Translations under genes and position numbers: made by a program
Part shown: piece by piece, positions 32,020 through 49,782 of the stretch
Layout: every line of letters begins with the position of its first letter
Position numbering within the stretch: the first letter of the stretch is position 1
The notes under the pieces: generated by a model
The model's database searches: none
Told to the model about the DNA's origin: nothing
What the model saw: the letters and a program-made list of their open reading frames with translations, nothing else
NCBI RefSeq assembly: GCF_003944835.1
Contig: NZ_RWIV01000001.1
Coordinates: 105,001 to 167,500 of the forward strand
Reading direction: 5' to 3'
Source of the DNA: Bacillus sp. HMF5848
GTDB taxonomy: Bacteria > Bacillota > Bacilli > Bacillales > HMF5848
DNA length: 62,500 bases

Positions 32020-33210
32020 ATGGGTAAAGAAAAATTTGACCGTTCCAAGCCGCATGCTAACATCGGAACAATTGGACACGTTGACCATGGTAAAACTACT
32101 TTAACTGCTGCAATCACTGTAACTCTTCACAAGAAATACGGAAGAGGAACTGCGATGAACTATGATCAAATCGATGCTGCTCCAGAAGAAAGAGAGCGCG
32201 GTATCACAATCTCAACAGCACACGTTGAGTATGAAACTGACAACCGTCACTATGCACACGTAGACTGCCCAGGACATGCTGACTATGTTAAGAACATGAT
32301 CACTGGTGCTGCACAAATGGACGGAGCTATCCTTGTAGTATCTGCTGCTGATGGCCCAATGCCACAAACACGTGAGCACATTCTTCTATCTCGCCAAGTA
32401 GGTGTACCATACATCGTTGTATTCTTAAACAAATGCGACATGGTTGATGACGAAGAGTTATTAGAATTAGTAGAAATGGAAGTACGTGACCTTCTTTCTG
32501 AATACGACTTCCCAGGCGATGACATCCCTGTAGTAAAAGGTTCTGCTCTTAAAGCTCTTGAGGGCGTTGCTGAGTACGAAGAGAAGATTTATGAATTAAT
32601 GGCTGCTGTTGATGATTATATTCCTCAACCACAACGTGACACTGACAAGCCATTCATGATGCCTGTTGAGGACGTATTCTCAATCACAGGTCGTGGAACT
32701 GTTGCTACTGGTCGTGTTGAGCGTGGAATTCTTAAAGTGGGCGATGTAATTGAAATCATCGGTCTTTCTGAAGAGCCAAAATCAACAACTTGTACTGGAG
32801 TAGAAATGTTCCGTAAGCTTCTTGATCAAGCTGAAGCTGGCGATAACATCGGTGCTCTATTACGTGGTGTTTCTCGTGAAGATATCCAACGTGGACAAGT
32901 ATTAGCTAAGCCTGGTACTATCACTCCACACACTAAGTTCAAATCAGAAGTTTACGTTTTATCAAAAGAAGAAGGTGGACGTCATACTCCATTCTTCTCA
33001 AACTACCGTCCGCAATTCTATTTCCGTACTACTGATGTAACTGGTATCATCCAATTACCAGAAGGTGTGGAAATGGTTATGCCTGGTGATAACATCGAAA
33101 TGACTGTTGAACTTATCGCACCAATCGCTATCGAAGAGGGAACTAAGTTCTCAATTCGTGAAGGTGGCCGTACAGTAGGTGCTGGTGTAGTTGCTACAAT
33201 CACTGAGTAA
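32020..33210 (+). CDS. tuf: Tuf, translation elongation factor Tu
   Basis: 396 residues. GTPase motifs [16 protein letters not shown] and NKCD are present, and domains II and III complete the protein. EF-Tu delivers aminoacyl-tRNA to the ribosome. AAGGAGG precedes the ATG. Only one tuf copy is in this window. Its codon use is strongly biased, as expected for one of the most abundant proteins. Confidence 0.99.
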   Translation: MGKEKFDRSKPHANIGTIGHVDHGKTTLTAAITVTLHKKYGRGTAMNYDQIDAAPEERERGITISTAHVEYETDNRHYAHVDCPGHADYVKNMITGAAQMDGAILVVSAADGPMPQTREHILLSRQVGVPYIVVFLNKCDMVDDEELLELVEMEVRDLLSEYDFPGDDIPVVKGSALKALEGVAEYEEKIYELMAAVDDYIPQPQRDTDKPFMMPVEDVFSITGRGTVATGRVERGILKVGDVIEIIGLSEEPKSTTCTGVEMFRKLLDQAEAGDNIGALLRGVSREDIQRGQVLAKPGTITPHTKFKSEVYVLSKEEGGRHTPFFSNYRPQFYFRTTDVTGIIQLPEGVEMVMPGDNIEMTVELIAPIAIEEGTKFSIREGGRTVGAGVVATITE

Positions 33211-33225
33211 TTAATATTATAAAAT

Positions 33226-33261
33226 AAAAGCAGGTTGACTCATGTCAATCTGCTTTTTTTC
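33226..33261 (+). terminator. Terminator after tuf
   Basis: AAAGCAG-TTGAC pairs with GTCAA-CTGCTTT around a 4-base loop, followed by a T run. Ends the str operon. Confidence 0.92.
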
Positions 33262-33485
33262 TATATATAAAGTTTAAAGGGTTTCATAGCATTCTCCTAT
33301 AACAGAAGAAGGGAGACAATTACATATATTAATTCAAAGTGATTTATGAATCTGTAAATGTGATTGATAATAACCTATTAGTATCATTCAAAGATCCTTT
33401 TAAATGAGTTTCTTCTATATAATATTGTTTAACATGTTGTAACCTTATAACCATAAACTTACAAGTATTATATTTTTTCTTTAAC
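33262..33485 (+). other. AT-rich gap between str and S10 operons
   Basis: About 220 bases with no ORF preceded by a ribosome binding site and no strong stem. A poor promoter-like TTGTTT near 33427 has no good -10. I see nothing else in it. Confidence 0.5.
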
Positions 33486-33514
33486 TTGAATCATCACTAA
33501 TATATATGTATAAT
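33486..33514 (+). promoter_or_regulatory. S10 operon promoter 1
   Basis: TTGAAT at 33486-33491, 17-base spacer, and a perfect TATAAT at 33509-33514. Confidence 0.75.
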
Positions 33515-33565
33515 ATTAAAAGTGCTCAGAAATATACAAGTGAGATTTAAATAATAAAATACTCC

Positions 33566-33594
33566 TTGCTTTTATGTGCACATTTCTGTATAAT
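33566..33594 (+). promoter_or_regulatory. S10 operon promoter 2
   Basis: TTGCTT at 33566-33571, 17-base spacer, and a perfect TATAAT at 33589-33594. Exactly 80 bases downstream of promoter 1. Confidence 0.78.
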
Positions 33595-33599
33595 ATTGA

Positions 33600-34036
<437 letters not shown>

Positions 34037-34079
34037 AAACTAAAATATAACTTATAAGATATTACAGGAGGTGTGACAA

Positions 34080-34709
34080 ATGACCAAAGGAATCTTAGGT
34101 AGAAAAATTGGAATGACGCAGGTGTTTACAGAAAACGGTGATCTTATTCCAGTAACTGTTGTTGAAGCTGCTCCAAACGTAGTACTTCAAAAGAAAACAG
34201 TTGAAGCGGATGGTTATGAAGCTATTCAATTAGGCTTTGAAGATAAGCGTGAAAAATTAGCTAACAAACCACATAAAGGACACGTTGCTAAAGCAAACAC
34301 TGCTCCTAAGCGCTTCGTTCGTGAGTTTAAAGCTGCTGATTATGCAGGTATAGAAGTTGGTCAGGAAGTCAAGGTAGACATATTCGCTGAAGGCGAAGTT
34401 GTTGATGTAACAGGAGTATCAAAAGGTAAAGGTTTCCAAGGTGCTATTAAGCGTCATGGACAATCACGCGGACCTATGTCGCACGGTTCAAGATATCACC
34501 GTCGTCCTGGTTCAATGGGACCAGTTGCTCCAAACCGTGTATTCAAATCAAAAGCATTACCAGGTCGTATGGGTGGAGAACGTGTTACTGTACAAAACTT
34601 AAACATTGTTAAAGTTGATGCAGAGCGTAACCTTCTATTAATTAAAGGTAATGTACCAGGACCAAACAAAGGTCTAGTTCAAGTAAAGAGTGCAGTAAAA
34701 GCTAAATAA
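34080..34709 (+). CDS. rplC: Ribosomal protein L3
   Basis: 209 residues. L3 is an early 50S assembly protein whose long loop approaches the peptidyl transferase centre. Conserved [14 protein letters not shown] start and the [17 protein letters not shown]-like loop (here [21 protein letters not shown]) are intact. ACAGGAGGTG precedes the ATG. Mutations in the loop region near 145-155 give pleuromutilin resistance in other species; nothing unusual is seen here. Confidence 0.98.
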   Translation: MTKGILGRKIGMTQVFTENGDLIPVTVVEAAPNVVLQKKTVEADGYEAIQLGFEDKREKLANKPHKGHVAKANTAPKRFVREFKAADYAGIEVGQEVKVDIFAEGEVVDVTGVSKGKGFQGAIKRHGQSRGPMSHGSRYHRRPGSMGPVAPNRVFKSKALPGRMGGERVTVQNLNIVKVDAERNLLLIKGNVPGPNKGLVQVKSAVKAK

Positions 34710-34736
34710 TTTAGTTAAGAAAGGAGGAGCACTTTA

Positions 34737-35354
34737 ATGCCTAAAGTAACATTATATAATCAAGCTGGCGCTAGTGTCGGTGAAGTTGAATTAAATGACG
34801 CGGTGTTTGGTATTGAGCCAAATGAAGCTGTAATGTTCGAAGCAGTTATCATGCAACGTGCATCGCAACGTCAAGGTACACATAAAGTAAAAAATCGTTC
34901 TGATGTAGCTGGTGGTGGACGTAAGCCATGGCGTCAAAAAGGTACGGGTCGTGCACGTCAAGGAACAATCCGCGCACCTCAATGGCGTGGTGGTGGTACT
35001 GTTTTCGGTCCAACTCCAAGAAGCTATGCATATAAATTACCTAAAAAAGTACGTCGTCTAGCATTAAAATCAGCACTATCTAGTAAGGTAGCTGAGAATG
35101 GTTTAGTATTATTAGACCAATTAACACTTGATGCACCAAAAACTAAGGATATGGTTTCTATTCTTAAAGGATTATCAGCTGACTCAAAAGCACTTATCGT
35201 TACTGATAACGAAAATGTAGCACTTTCAGCTCGTAACATCCCTGGTGTAACTGTTGTTCCTACAACAGGAATCAATGTGTTAGATGTTGTTAACCACAAC
35301 AAGCTTATCCTTACGCAAGATGTGGTGCAAAAAGTAGAGGAGGTGCTTGTATAA
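34737..35354 (+). CDS. rplD: Ribosomal protein L4
   Basis: 205 residues. L4 lines the narrow part of the exit tunnel with L22; the tunnel loop [17 protein letters not shown] is intact. In E. coli it represses the S10 operon, whereas Bacillus lacks that leader type. AGAAAGGAGG precedes the ATG. Its TAA overlaps the ATG of rplW by one base. Confidence 0.98.
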   Translation: MPKVTLYNQAGASVGEVELNDAVFGIEPNEAVMFEAVIMQRASQRQGTHKVKNRSDVAGGGRKPWRQKGTGRARQGTIRAPQWRGGGTVFGPTPRSYAYKLPKKVRRLALKSALSSKVAENGLVLLDQLTLDAPKTKDMVSILKGLSADSKALIVTDNENVALSARNIPGVTVVPTTGINVLDVVNHNKLILTQDVVQKVEEVLV

Positions 35355-35641
35355 TGAGAGATCCTCGTGATATTATTAAGCGCCCAGTAATCACTGAGAA
35401 ATCTACAGACGCAATGGCTGATAGAAAGTACACATTCGATGTAGATACTAGAGCAAACAAAACAGAAGTTAAAGATGCTATTGAACAAATCTTTGGTGTT
35501 AAGGTTGAAGAAGTTAACATCATGAACTATAAAGGTAAATTCAAGCGTGTCGGACGTCATTCAGGTTATACTAACAAACGTCGTAAAGCGATTGTTAAGT
35601 TAACTGCTGACAGTAAAGAAATCGAATTTTTTGAAGTTTAA
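35354..35641 (+). CDS. rplW: Ribosomal protein L23
   Basis: 95 residues. L23 sits at the tunnel exit and is the docking site for trigger factor and SRP. The family start ([16 protein letters not shown]) and [10 protein letters not shown] are present. It begins at the last base of rplD, with AGAGGAGGTG inside rplD, indicating translational coupling. Confidence 0.97.
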   Translation: MRDPRDIIKRPVITEKSTDAMADRKYTFDVDTRANKTEVKDAIEQIFGVKVEEVNIMNYKGKFKRVGRHSGYTNKRRKAIVKLTADSKEIEFFEV

Positions 35642-35650
35642 TTCTTATAG

Positions 35651-36499
<849 letters not shown>

Positions 36500-36502
36500 C
36501 GT

Positions 36503-36538
36503 AATTGCACTACGGTTCAGAGGAACCGTAGACCAATT
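36503..36538 (+). other. Strong hairpin between rplB and rpsS
   Basis: CTACGGTTC (36510-36518) pairs perfectly with GAACCGTAG (36523-36531) around an AGAG loop; AATTG (36503-36507) pairs with CAATT (36534-36538) at the base. No T run follows. It is the most stable intergenic hairpin I saw inside the S10-spc-alpha cluster and ends 18 bases before the rpsS ATG. Confidence 0.7.
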
Positions 36539-36556
36539 GCGAAGGGAGGTACACAG

Positions 36557-36835
36557 ATGGGTCGTAGCATTAAAAAAGGGCCTTTTGTCGATGATCACTT
36601 AATGGCTAAAGTTGAGAAGTTAAACGAAACTGAATCAAAACAAGTTGTAAAAACTTGGTCTCGCCGCTCAACGATCTTCCCTCAATTCATTGGACACACT
36701 ATCGCTGTATATGATGGTCGTAAACACGTGCCAGTGTATATCACGGAAGACATGGTTGGACACAAACTTGGAGAATTCGCTCCAACACGTTCGTACAAAG
36801 GTCACGCTAGTGACGATAAGAAAACTAGACGCTAA
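36557..36835 (+). CDS. rpsS: Ribosomal protein S19
   Basis: 92 residues. S19 binds the 30S head with S13 near the A-site finger. Conserved [14 protein letters not shown] start and the signature [14 protein letters not shown] are intact. GAAGGGAGG precedes the ATG, directly after the rplB-rpsS hairpin. Confidence 0.97.
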   Translation: MGRSIKKGPFVDDHLMAKVEKLNETESKQVVKTWSRRSTIFPQFIGHTIAVYDGRKHVPVYITEDMVGHKLGEFAPTRSYKGHASDDKKTRR

Positions 36836-36853
36836 TGAGAGGAGGCGCAACAC

Positions 36854-37195
36854 ATGCAAGCTAAAGCTATTGCAAGAACGGTTCGCATTGCCCCTCGTAA
36901 AGTCCGCTTGGTCGTTGATTTAATTCGAGGTAAGCAGGTAGGCGAAGCTGTTGCTATTTTAAAACACACACCAAAGTCTGCATCACCAGTTATAGAAAAA
37001 GTGTTAATGTCAGCAGTCGCTAACGCAGAACACAATTATGACATGGATGCAAACAATCTTGTTGTTGAAGCAGCATTTGTAGACGAAGGACCAACTTTAA
37101 AGAGATTTCGTCCACGTGCTATGGGACGCGCAAGTGCAATTAACAAACGCACTAGCCACATCACTATCATCGTATCAGAAAAGAAGGAGGGATAA
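36854..37195 (+). CDS. rplV: Ribosomal protein L22
   Basis: 113 residues. L22 extends a beta-hairpin into the exit tunnel; the hairpin segment [17 protein letters not shown] is intact, the site of macrolide-resistance changes in other bacteria. GAGAGGAGG precedes the ATG. It is followed after 3 bases by rpsC. Confidence 0.97.
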   Translation: MQAKAIARTVRIAPRKVRLVVDLIRGKQVGEAVAILKHTPKSASPVIEKVLMSAVANAEHNYDMDANNLVVEAAFVDEGPTLKRFRPRAMGRASAINKRTSHITIIVSEKKEG

Positions 37196-37198
37196 TTA

Positions 37199-38485
<1,287 letters not shown>

Positions 38486-38505
38486 TAGAGAGGAGGCTTG
38501 CGTGA

Positions 38506-38769
38506 ATGAGTGAGCGCAATCAACGTAAAGTTTATACAGGTCGTGTAGTGTCTGACAAAATGGACAAAACTATCACTGTTCTTGTAGAAACTTACAAAAA
38601 GCATCCATTGTACGGTAAACGCGTTAAATATTCTAAGAAATATAAAGCGCATGATGAATTAAACGCAGCGAAAGTTGGCGACGTAGTGAGAATCATGGAA
38701 ACTCGTCCACTTTCATCAACAAAACGTTTCCGTTTAGTTGAAGTAGTAGAAAAGGCAGTTATTATCTAA
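38506..38769 (+). CDS. rpsQ: Ribosomal protein S17
   Basis: 87 residues, an OB-fold primary binder of the 16S 5' domain. [19 protein letters not shown] and the end segment [18 protein letters not shown] are conserved. GAGAGGAGG precedes the ATG. Confidence 0.97.
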   Translation: MSERNQRKVYTGRVVSDKMDKTITVLVETYKKHPLYGKRVKYSKKYKAHDELNAAKVGDVVRIMETRPLSSTKRFRLVEVVEKAVII

Positions 38770-38789
38770 TCGGATATATTTCTTAATAG

Positions 38790-39185
<396 letters not shown>

Positions 39186-39218
39186 TTTTAGTTGGGTGTC
39201 AAGGGAGGTGCAATACGG

Positions 39219-39530
39219 ATGCATGTAAAAAAAGGTGACAAAGTAAAAGTAATCTCTGGTAAAGATAAAGGTAAGCAAGGCGTAATCCTTGAAGCTTACC
39301 CTAAGAAAGAGCGTGTACTTGTCGAGGGTGTTAACATTGTCAAAAAACACGCTAAGCCTTCTCAAGCTAACCCACAAGGTGGAATCATTAGCCAAGAAGC
39401 ACCTATTCACGTTTCAAACGTTATGCCTATCGATCCAAAAACTGGTGAACCAACTCGTGTTGGGTACACAGTTGAAAATGGTAAGAAGGTACGTGTAGCA
39501 AAAAAATCAGGTCAACTATTAGATAAATAA
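39219..39530 (+). CDS. rplX: Ribosomal protein L24
   Basis: 103 residues from ATG 39219 after AAGGGAGGTG; the frame upstream to 39192 is not homologous. An N-terminal KOW motif ([18 protein letters not shown]) is followed by the L24 core. L24 starts 50S assembly by binding the 23S 5' domain. Confidence 0.97.
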   Translation: MHVKKGDKVKVISGKDKGKQGVILEAYPKKERVLVEGVNIVKKHAKPSQANPQGGIISQEAPIHVSNVMPIDPKTGEPTRVGYTVENGKKVRVAKKSGQLLDK

Positions 39531-39555
39531 GAATGAATGAAAGGAGGTCTTTTAA

Positions 39556-40312
<757 letters not shown>

Positions 40313-40342
40313 ACCCTTAAAAGGGAAGGAGGTTATTAAACA

Positions 40343-40741
40343 ATGGTCATGACAGATCCAATTGCAGATATGCTTACTAGAATTCGCAATGCGAACATGG
40401 TTCGTCACGAGAAATTAGAAATCCCTGCTTCTAAAATCAAGCGTGATATCGCTGAAATTTTAAAACGTGAAGGTTTCATCCGTGACGTTGAATATATCGA
40501 AGATAACAAGCAAGGTGTCATTCGTATTTTCCTTAAATACGGTGCAAATAATGAGCGTGTTATCACTGGATTAAAGCGTATTAGTAAGCCTGGCTTACGT
40601 GTATATGCTAAAGCTAATGAAGTACCAAAAGTATTAAACGGACTAGGTATCGCTATTATCTCAACTTCACAAGGTGTTATCACTGATAAAGATGCTCGTC
40701 AAAAGAGCGCTGGTGGAGAAGTATTAGCATACGTATGGTAA
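40343..40741 (+). CDS. rpsH: Ribosomal protein S8
   Basis: 132 residues. S8 binds helix 21 of 16S rRNA and in enteric bacteria represses the spc operon. [16 protein letters not shown] and the C-terminal SGVITD-like motif [14 protein letters not shown] are conserved. GGAAGGAGG precedes the ATG; two ATGs (40343, 40349) are in frame and the first matches relatives. Confidence 0.97.
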   Translation: MVMTDPIADMLTRIRNANMVRHEKLEIPASKIKRDIAEILKREGFIRDVEYIEDNKQGVIRIFLKYGANNERVITGLKRISKPGLRVYAKANEVPKVLNGLGIAIISTSQGVITDKDARQKSAGGEVLAYVW

Positions 40742-40767
40742 TTTTATAAGAACGGAGGTGCAACATA

Positions 40768-41304
40768 ATGTCGCGCGTAGGTAAACAACCACTTGAAATC
40801 CCAGCTGGTGTAACTGTTACTATGGACGGGTATACAGTAACAGTTAAAGGACCAAAAGGTGAGTTAACACGTACGTTCCACCCAGACATCAACATTGCTG
40901 TTGAGGAGAACGTATTGACTGTTACTCGTCCTTCAGATAACAAACAACATCGTGCTTTACATGGCACAACTCGTGCTCTTCTTGGTAACATGGTAGAAGG
41001 TGTTACTAAAGGCTTTGAGCGTGGACTTGAATTAGTCGGTGTCGGATACCGTGCTACGAAGCAAGGTAATAAACTTGTACTAAGCGTTGGATATTCACAT
41101 CCAGTTGAAATTGAGCCGGAAACGGGCATTGAAATAGATGTACCATCAAATACGAAAATTATCGTTAAAGGTACAGATAAAGAGCGCGTTGGAGCTCTTG
41201 CAGCTAACATTCGTGCAGTACGTTCACCTGAGCCTTACAAAGGAAAAGGTATTCGTTACGAAGGCGAACAAGTTCGTCGTAAAGAAGGTAAAACAGGTAA
41301 GTAA
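40768..41304 (+). CDS. rplF: Ribosomal protein L6
   Basis: 178 residues made of two similar domains. L6 lies near the sarcin-ricin loop and factor-binding site. The C-terminal signature [22 protein letters not shown] is intact. AACGGAGGTG precedes the ATG. Confidence 0.97.
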   Translation: MSRVGKQPLEIPAGVTVTMDGYTVTVKGPKGELTRTFHPDINIAVEENVLTVTRPSDNKQHRALHGTTRALLGNMVEGVTKGFERGLELVGVGYRATKQGNKLVLSVGYSHPVEIEPETGIEIDVPSNTKIIVKGTDKERVGALAANIRAVRSPEPYKGKGIRYEGEQVRRKEGKTGK

Positions 41305-41336
41305 TGCCGCTTAGGCAAAGGAAGGAGTGACCACAA

Positions 41337-42222
<886 letters not shown>

Positions 42223-42236
42223 GGGAGGGAAATGAC

Positions 42237-42419
42237 ATGGCAAATAAATTAGCGATCACCCTCACTCGTAGTATAATCGGTAGACCACAAGATCAACGTA
42301 AAACAGTTGAAGCGCTAGGTCTTAAAAAACTTCAACAAACTGTAGTGAAAGAAGATAATGCTGCTACTCGCGGTATGATCAACAAAGTTTCACACTTAGT
42401 GAAGGTTGAAGAACAGTAA
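42237..42419 (+). CDS. rpmD: Ribosomal protein L30
   Basis: 60 residues. The family pattern [23 protein letters not shown] and [11 protein letters not shown] is complete. L30 lies in the 23S domain II region and is dispensable or absent in some bacteria. AGGGAGGG precedes the ATG. It sits between rpsE and rplO as in other Bacilli. Confidence 0.96.
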   Translation: MANKLAITLTRSIIGRPQDQRKTVEALGLKKLQQTVVKEDNAATRGMINKVSHLVKVEEQ

Positions 42420-42441
42420 GATACAATAAGGAGGTGCAACC

Positions 42442-42881
42442 ATGAAACTTCATGAATTAAAACCTGCGGAAGGTTCTCGTAAAGAACGTAATCGTGTAGG
42501 TCGTGGACATGGATCAGGTAACGGTAAAACATCTGGCCGTGGTCAAAAAGGTCAGAAATCACGTTCAGGTGGCGGTGTACGCCCAGGATTTGAAGGTGGT
42601 CAAACGCCTTTATTCCAACGTCTACCAAAACGTGGATTTACTAACGTGAATCGTAAAGACTACGCTGTTGTTAATCTTGATACTCTTAACAGATTTGAAG
42701 ATGGTACTGAAGTAACTCCAGAGCTTCTTCTAGAGACTAAGGTAATTAGCAAACTTCAATCTGGGGTTAAAATTTTAGCTAACGGTAAGCTTGAAAAGAA
42801 ATTAACTGTAAAAGCTCAAAAATTCTCCTCTGCTGCAAAAGAAGCTATTGAAGCTGCGGGCGGTCAAACTGAGGTGATTTA

Positions 42882-42882
<1 letters not shown>
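42442..42882 (+). CDS. rplO: Ribosomal protein L15
   Basis: 146 residues. A glycine/basic-rich extended N-terminus ([22 protein letters not shown], given as family pattern) penetrates the 50S interior, followed by a globular C-terminal domain. Its TAA overlaps the secY start by one base, coupling ribosomal protein and translocase synthesis. TAAGGAGGTG precedes the ATG. Confidence 0.97.
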
Positions 42883-45624
<2,742 letters not shown>

Positions 45625-45635
45625 GGTGATAACTC

Positions 45636-45962
45636 TTGAGTGATTCGCATATCTCTTTGCAGATCGGTCAGGTAGTGCATATTAATAAAGGTAGAGATTC
45701 TGGACAAATTGCGATTGTTGTGGGAATCATAGATGATAAATTTATTCTTCTAGCCGATGGCGACAAAAGAAAATTTGATCGCCCAAAGAAGAAAAACATT
45801 CATCATCTACAAGTATTAAACTATGTATCTCCAGAGGTTCAGAACAGTATAGCGGAAACAGGTCGTGTGACGAATGGAAAACTGCGATTTGCAGTTACTA
45901 AATTTGTCAATGAGCATGTTACTGAATTGAAGAAGGGAGAGCAAATTGATGGCGAAAGATGA
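45636..45962 (+). CDS. ybzG: YbzG-like KOW-domain (L14e-like) RNA-binding protein
   Basis: 108 residues from TTG 45636, the only start close to the AAGGTGA site. The N-terminal half is a KOW-like fold ([46 protein letters not shown]) similar to L14e/L6e-type proteins. Homologues sit between map and infA in Bacilli; the exact role is unknown to me. It overlaps infA by 14 bases. I use ybzG on synteny, without certainty. Confidence 0.8.
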   Translation: MSDSHISLQIGQVVHINKGRDSGQIAIVVGIIDDKFILLADGDKRKFDRPKKKNIHHLQVLNYVSPEVQNSIAETGRVTNGKLRFAVTKFVNEHVTELKKGEQIDGER

Positions 45963-46167
45963 TGTAATTGAAGTGGAAGGCACTGTAATAGAAACGCTTC
46001 CTAACGCAATGTTTAAAGTTGAATTAGAAAACGGACATACAGTGTTGGCGCATGTATCCGGTAAAATTCGTATGCATTTCATTCGTATTTTGCCAGGTGA
46101 TAAAGTGACAGTTGAACTATCGCCTTATGACCTAACTCGCGGACGTATTACGTATCGATTTAAATAA
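45949..46167 (+). CDS. infA: Translation initiation factor IF-1
   Basis: 72 residues from ATG 45949, the exact family length; an in-frame TTG at 45946 is less likely. The S1-type OB fold ([27 protein letters not shown] and RIMxPGDKV-like [22 protein letters not shown]) is complete. IF-1 occupies the A site during initiation. AAGGGAGAG lies upstream, inside ybzG. Confidence 0.97.
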   Translation: MAKDDVIEVEGTVIETLPNAMFKVELENGHTVLAHVSGKIRMHFIRILPGDKVTVELSPYDLTRGRITYRFK

Positions 46168-46171
46168 TTGA

Positions 46172-46312
<141 letters not shown>

Positions 46313-46317
46313 TATGA

Positions 46318-46701
<384 letters not shown>

Positions 46702-46717
46702 TAAAGGAGGTTAGTAA

Positions 46718-47113
<396 letters not shown>

Positions 47114-47118
47114 TTTTT

Positions 47119-47148
47119 CTGTATATATTTCATAAACCTGTCTATAAT
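47119..47148 (+). promoter_or_regulatory. Weak candidate internal promoter before rpoA
   Basis: A perfect TATAAT at 47143-47148 lies 30 bases after the rpsK stop, but no good -35 is found at the right distance. It may add rpoA-rplQ transcription to read-through. Confidence 0.35.
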
Positions 47149-47221
47149 GGGATATGATATGTAAATTACAGAATGAATAACAGTTGTTGTGCACATTCGG
47201 GATTTATAATTTGGGGAATTT

Positions 47222-47247
47222 CGGATAGCTGAATCATCAGCTCTCCG
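47222..47247 (+). other. Hairpin in the rpoA leader
   Basis: CGGA-AGCTGA (47222-47232, one mismatch) pairs with TCAGCT-TCCG (47237-47247) around an ATCA loop. It lies 33 bases before the rpoA ATG and is not followed by a T run. Confidence 0.6.
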
Positions 47248-47279
47248 GGGTTTCGACGTTTTGAAGGAGGGTTTATGGA

Positions 47280-48224
47280 ATGATTGAAATCGAGAAACCA
47301 AAGATCGAAACGGTTGAAATCAATGAAGATGCTAAATATGGCAAATTCGTCGTAGAACCACTTGAGCGTGGATATGGAACAACTTTGGGTAACTCCTTAC
47401 GTCGTATCCTACTGTCCTCACTTCCTGGTGCCGCAGTAACCTCTATACAAATAGATGGGGTTCTGCATGAATTCTCAACAATTGAGGGCGTTGTAGAAGA
47501 CGTTACAACTATTATTCTTCATCTGAAAAAGCTTGCTCTTAAGATTTATTCTGATGAAGAAAAAACGCTTGAAATTGATGTGCAGGGTGAAGGGACTGTT
47601 ACGGCAGCTGATATCACACATGACAGTGACGTAGAAATCTTAAACCCTGATCTTCATATTGCGACACTAGCGAAAGATGCTCATTTACGAATTCGTTTAA
47701 ATGCAAAGCGTGGACGTGGATACTCACCTGCTGATGCAAATAAGCGAGAAGATCAGCCGATTGGTGTTATACCGATTGATTCCATTTTTACACCTGTATC
47801 TCGTGTTTCTTATCAAGTGGAAAATACTCGTGTTGGTCAAATGACAAATTACGATAAACTTACATTTGATGTATGGACTGATGGCAGTCTAGGACCACAA
47901 GAAGCAGTTGCATTAGGCGCGAAAATTTTGACCGAGCACCTTAATATCTTTGTAGGACTTACAGATGATGCACAAAATGCAGAAATTATGGTCGAAAAAG
48001 AAGAAGATCAGAAAGAGAAAGTTCTCGAGATGACGATCGAAGAATTAGACCTATCTGTACGTTCATACAACTGTCTAAAACGTGCTGGGATCAACACAGT
48101 ACAAGAGCTTGCTCATAAAACAGAAGAGGATATGATGAAGGTTCGTAACCTTGGTCGAAAATCTCTAGAAGAAGTAAAAGCGAAGCTTGAAGAACTTGGA
48201 TTAGGCTTACGCAAAGATGAATAG
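47280..48224 (+). CDS. rpoA: RpoA, RNA polymerase alpha subunit
   Basis: 314 residues. The N-terminal dimerisation domain includes [24 protein letters not shown], and the C-terminal domain (about residues 245-314, with [18 protein letters not shown] and [15 protein letters not shown]) binds UP elements and activators such as Spx. GAAGGAGGG precedes the ATG. rplQ follows after 38 bases. Confidence 0.98.
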   Translation: MIEIEKPKIETVEINEDAKYGKFVVEPLERGYGTTLGNSLRRILLSSLPGAAVTSIQIDGVLHEFSTIEGVVEDVTTIILHLKKLALKIYSDEEKTLEIDVQGEGTVTAADITHDSDVEILNPDLHIATLAKDAHLRIRLNAKRGRGYSPADANKREDQPIGVIPIDSIFTPVSRVSYQVENTRVGQMTNYDKLTFDVWTDGSLGPQEAVALGAKILTEHLNIFVGLTDDAQNAEIMVEKEEDQKEKVLEMTIEELDLSVRSYNCLKRAGINTVQELAHKTEEDMMKVRNLGRKSLEEVKAKLEELGLGLRKDE

Positions 48225-48262
48225 AAAGCCAACATATAACAACTAAGAAGGAGGGGACACTT

Positions 48263-48628
48263 ATGTCATATCGTAAACTAGGTCGTACAAGTGCACAACG
48301 TAAGGCGTTATTACGTGACCTTACAACAGACGTAATCATCCACGGTCGTGTGGAAACAACAGAAACAAGAGCAAAAGAAGTACGTTCGACTGTTGAGAAA
48401 ATGATTACACTTGGTAAACGCGGAGACCTTCATGCACGTCGTCAAGCTGCTTCTTACTTAAGAAAAGAAATTGCTAACGTAGAAACTGGCGAAGATGCTG
48501 TTCAAAAGTTATTCGGCGATATCGCACCACGTTACAGTGAACGTCAAGGTGGTTACACTCGTATTATGAAGCTAGGACCACGTCGTGGTGACGGGGCGCC
48601 AATGGCTATCATTGAATTAGTTGAATAG
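48263..48628 (+). CDS. rplQ: Ribosomal protein L17
   Basis: 121 residues. L17 is near the tunnel exit. The family start [24 protein letters not shown]-type segment ([19 protein letters not shown]) and the end [13 protein letters not shown] are intact. AGAAGGAGGGG precedes the ATG. It is the last gene of the alpha operon; a terminator follows. Confidence 0.97.
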   Translation: MSYRKLGRTSAQRKALLRDLTTDVIIHGRVETTETRAKEVRSTVEKMITLGKRGDLHARRQAASYLRKEIANVETGEDAVQKLFGDIAPRYSERQGGYTRIMKLGPRRGDGAPMAIIELVE

Positions 48629-48648
48629 TCACATAATTGGTCTACTTC

Positions 48649-48695
48649 AAGGGCGGAACAGTTTTACTGAAACTGGATCTATGCCCTTTTTTATT
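48649..48695 (+). terminator. Terminator after rplQ
   Basis: AAGGGC (48649-48654) pairs with GCCCTT (48683-48688), with an inner AGTTT/AAACT helix, followed by a T run. Ends the long S10-spc-alpha unit. Confidence 0.85.
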
Positions 48696-48717
48696 TATAC
48701 AGATTGACAGCATACGT

Positions 48718-48750
48718 GCTACATCGCAGATATTGTATCTGCGATGTAGC
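48718..48750. promoter_or_regulatory. Perfect 14-bp inverted repeat upstream of ecfA1 (possible operator)
   Basis: GCTACATCGCAGAT (48718-48731) and ATCTGCGATGTAGC (48737-48750) are perfect inverse complements separated by ATTGT. No T run follows, so it is not a usual terminator. It lies between a TTGACA at 48704 and the extended -10 TGTTATAAT (-10 at 48768-48773), where a repressor or activator could act. Confidence 0.6.
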
Positions 48751-48942
48751 TTGCGGCTGCTTACTGTTATAATATAACTGTACAACTTCAAAATACCATA
48801 GCATAATTATGCTACAGCTTCTTAGACCAAACGGATTTAAGTTGCTAATCCTCAAGCATTATAACTTAAAATACATTCACCAATAAACATTATAGCTGAG
48901 TTTATAATATATTAGAGATGAGTCTAGATGAGGTGGCTACTG
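48751..48942 (+). other. Rest of the rplQ-ecfA1 gap
   Basis: Contains the extended -10 TGTTATAAT (-10 at 48768-48773), a 16-bp palindrome TAGCATAATTATGCTA at 48799-48814, and a second TATAAT at 48903-48908 with no clear -35. No ORF with a ribosome binding site was found before ecfA1. Confidence 0.5.
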
Positions 48943-49782
48943 TTGAAAGAAACTATTATTGAAGTTTCCAAACTATCCTTTCAGTATAGAGGCGAACAAG
49001 ACTACGCTTTAGAAGATGTATCCTTTGAGGTATATAAAGGGGAATGGTTAGCCATTGTGGGACATAATGGTTCTGGTAAATCTACATTAGCTAGATTACT
49101 AAACGGTCTTTTACTCCCAAAGGAAGGTATTATAAATGTGAATGGTGTTTTGTTACAAGAAGATACTGTATGGGATATCCGTAAAATGATTGGTATGGTG
49201 TTTCAGAACCCAGATAATCAATTTGTTGGCACAACAGTTATTGATGATGTAGCCTTCGGTATGGAAAACCACGGTATTGACCGTGAAATTATGGTTAAAC
49301 GAGCAGATGAGGCCTTATCCATTGTGAAGATGGATGAATTTCGCTTTAATGAGCCCCATAATTTATCGGGGGGGCAAAAGCAGCGTGTTGCTATCGCTGG
49401 TGTTATAGCTATTCAACCAAACATTATTATTCTAGATGAAGCTACGTCAATGCTTGATCCTAATGGGCGTCAGGAAGTACTTGATACTGTAAGGACACTT
49501 AAGGATGATAAGAATATAACGGTAATCTCTATAACACATGATCTAGAAGAAGCAGCAAGAGCTGACCGTATTATTGTTATGAATAAGGGGAAAAAGTTTC
49601 AAGAAGGTACACCATCTGAGATATTTGAACTTCACGATACTTTACAAGCAATAGGACTCGATATTCCGTTTCCAGTAAAGCTCTCAAAGGCTTTTAAGGA
49701 TATAGGGGTACCGATATCCAGTAACCATATTACTGAAGAGGATTTGGTGAACGACTTATGTCAATTGTATTTAAAAATGTAG
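48943..49782 (+). CDS. ecfA1: EcfA1, ATPase of the energy-coupling factor (ECF) transporter
   Basis: 279 residues from TTG 48943, preferred because GAGGTGG lies 6-7 bases upstream; an ATG at 48928 overlaps no binding site. Walker A GHNGSGKST, signature LSGGQKQR, Walker B IIILDEAT and the D-loop SMLDP are intact. With EcfA2 and EcfT it powers uptake by several separate vitamin-binding S components (for example riboflavin, biotin, folate); no S component is encoded here. It overlaps ecfA2 by 25 bases. Confidence 0.94.
   Translation: MKETIIEVSKLSFQYRGEQDYALEDVSFEVYKGEWLAIVGHNGSGKSTLARLLNGLLLPKEGIINVNGVLLQEDTVWDIRKMIGMVFQNPDNQFVGTTVIDDVAFGMENHGIDREIMVKRADEALSIVKMDEFRFNEPHNLSGGQKQRVAIAGVIAIQPNIIILDEATSMLDPNGRQEVLDTVRTLKDDKNITVISITHDLEEAARADRIIVMNKGKKFQEGTPSEIFELHDTLQAIGLDIPFPVKLSKAFKDIGVPISSNHITEEDLVNDLCQLYLKM

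Noticed and set aside
35024-35560. 178-codon minus-strand frame opposite rplD/rplW
   Set aside because: The length comes from codon bias of the real genes on the + strand; no start signal or domain supports it.
48651-48750. rplQ terminator and the following palindrome as two terminators in tandem
   Set aside because: Only the first has a T run; the second is followed by TTGCGGCTGC, so it is kept as a possible operator.
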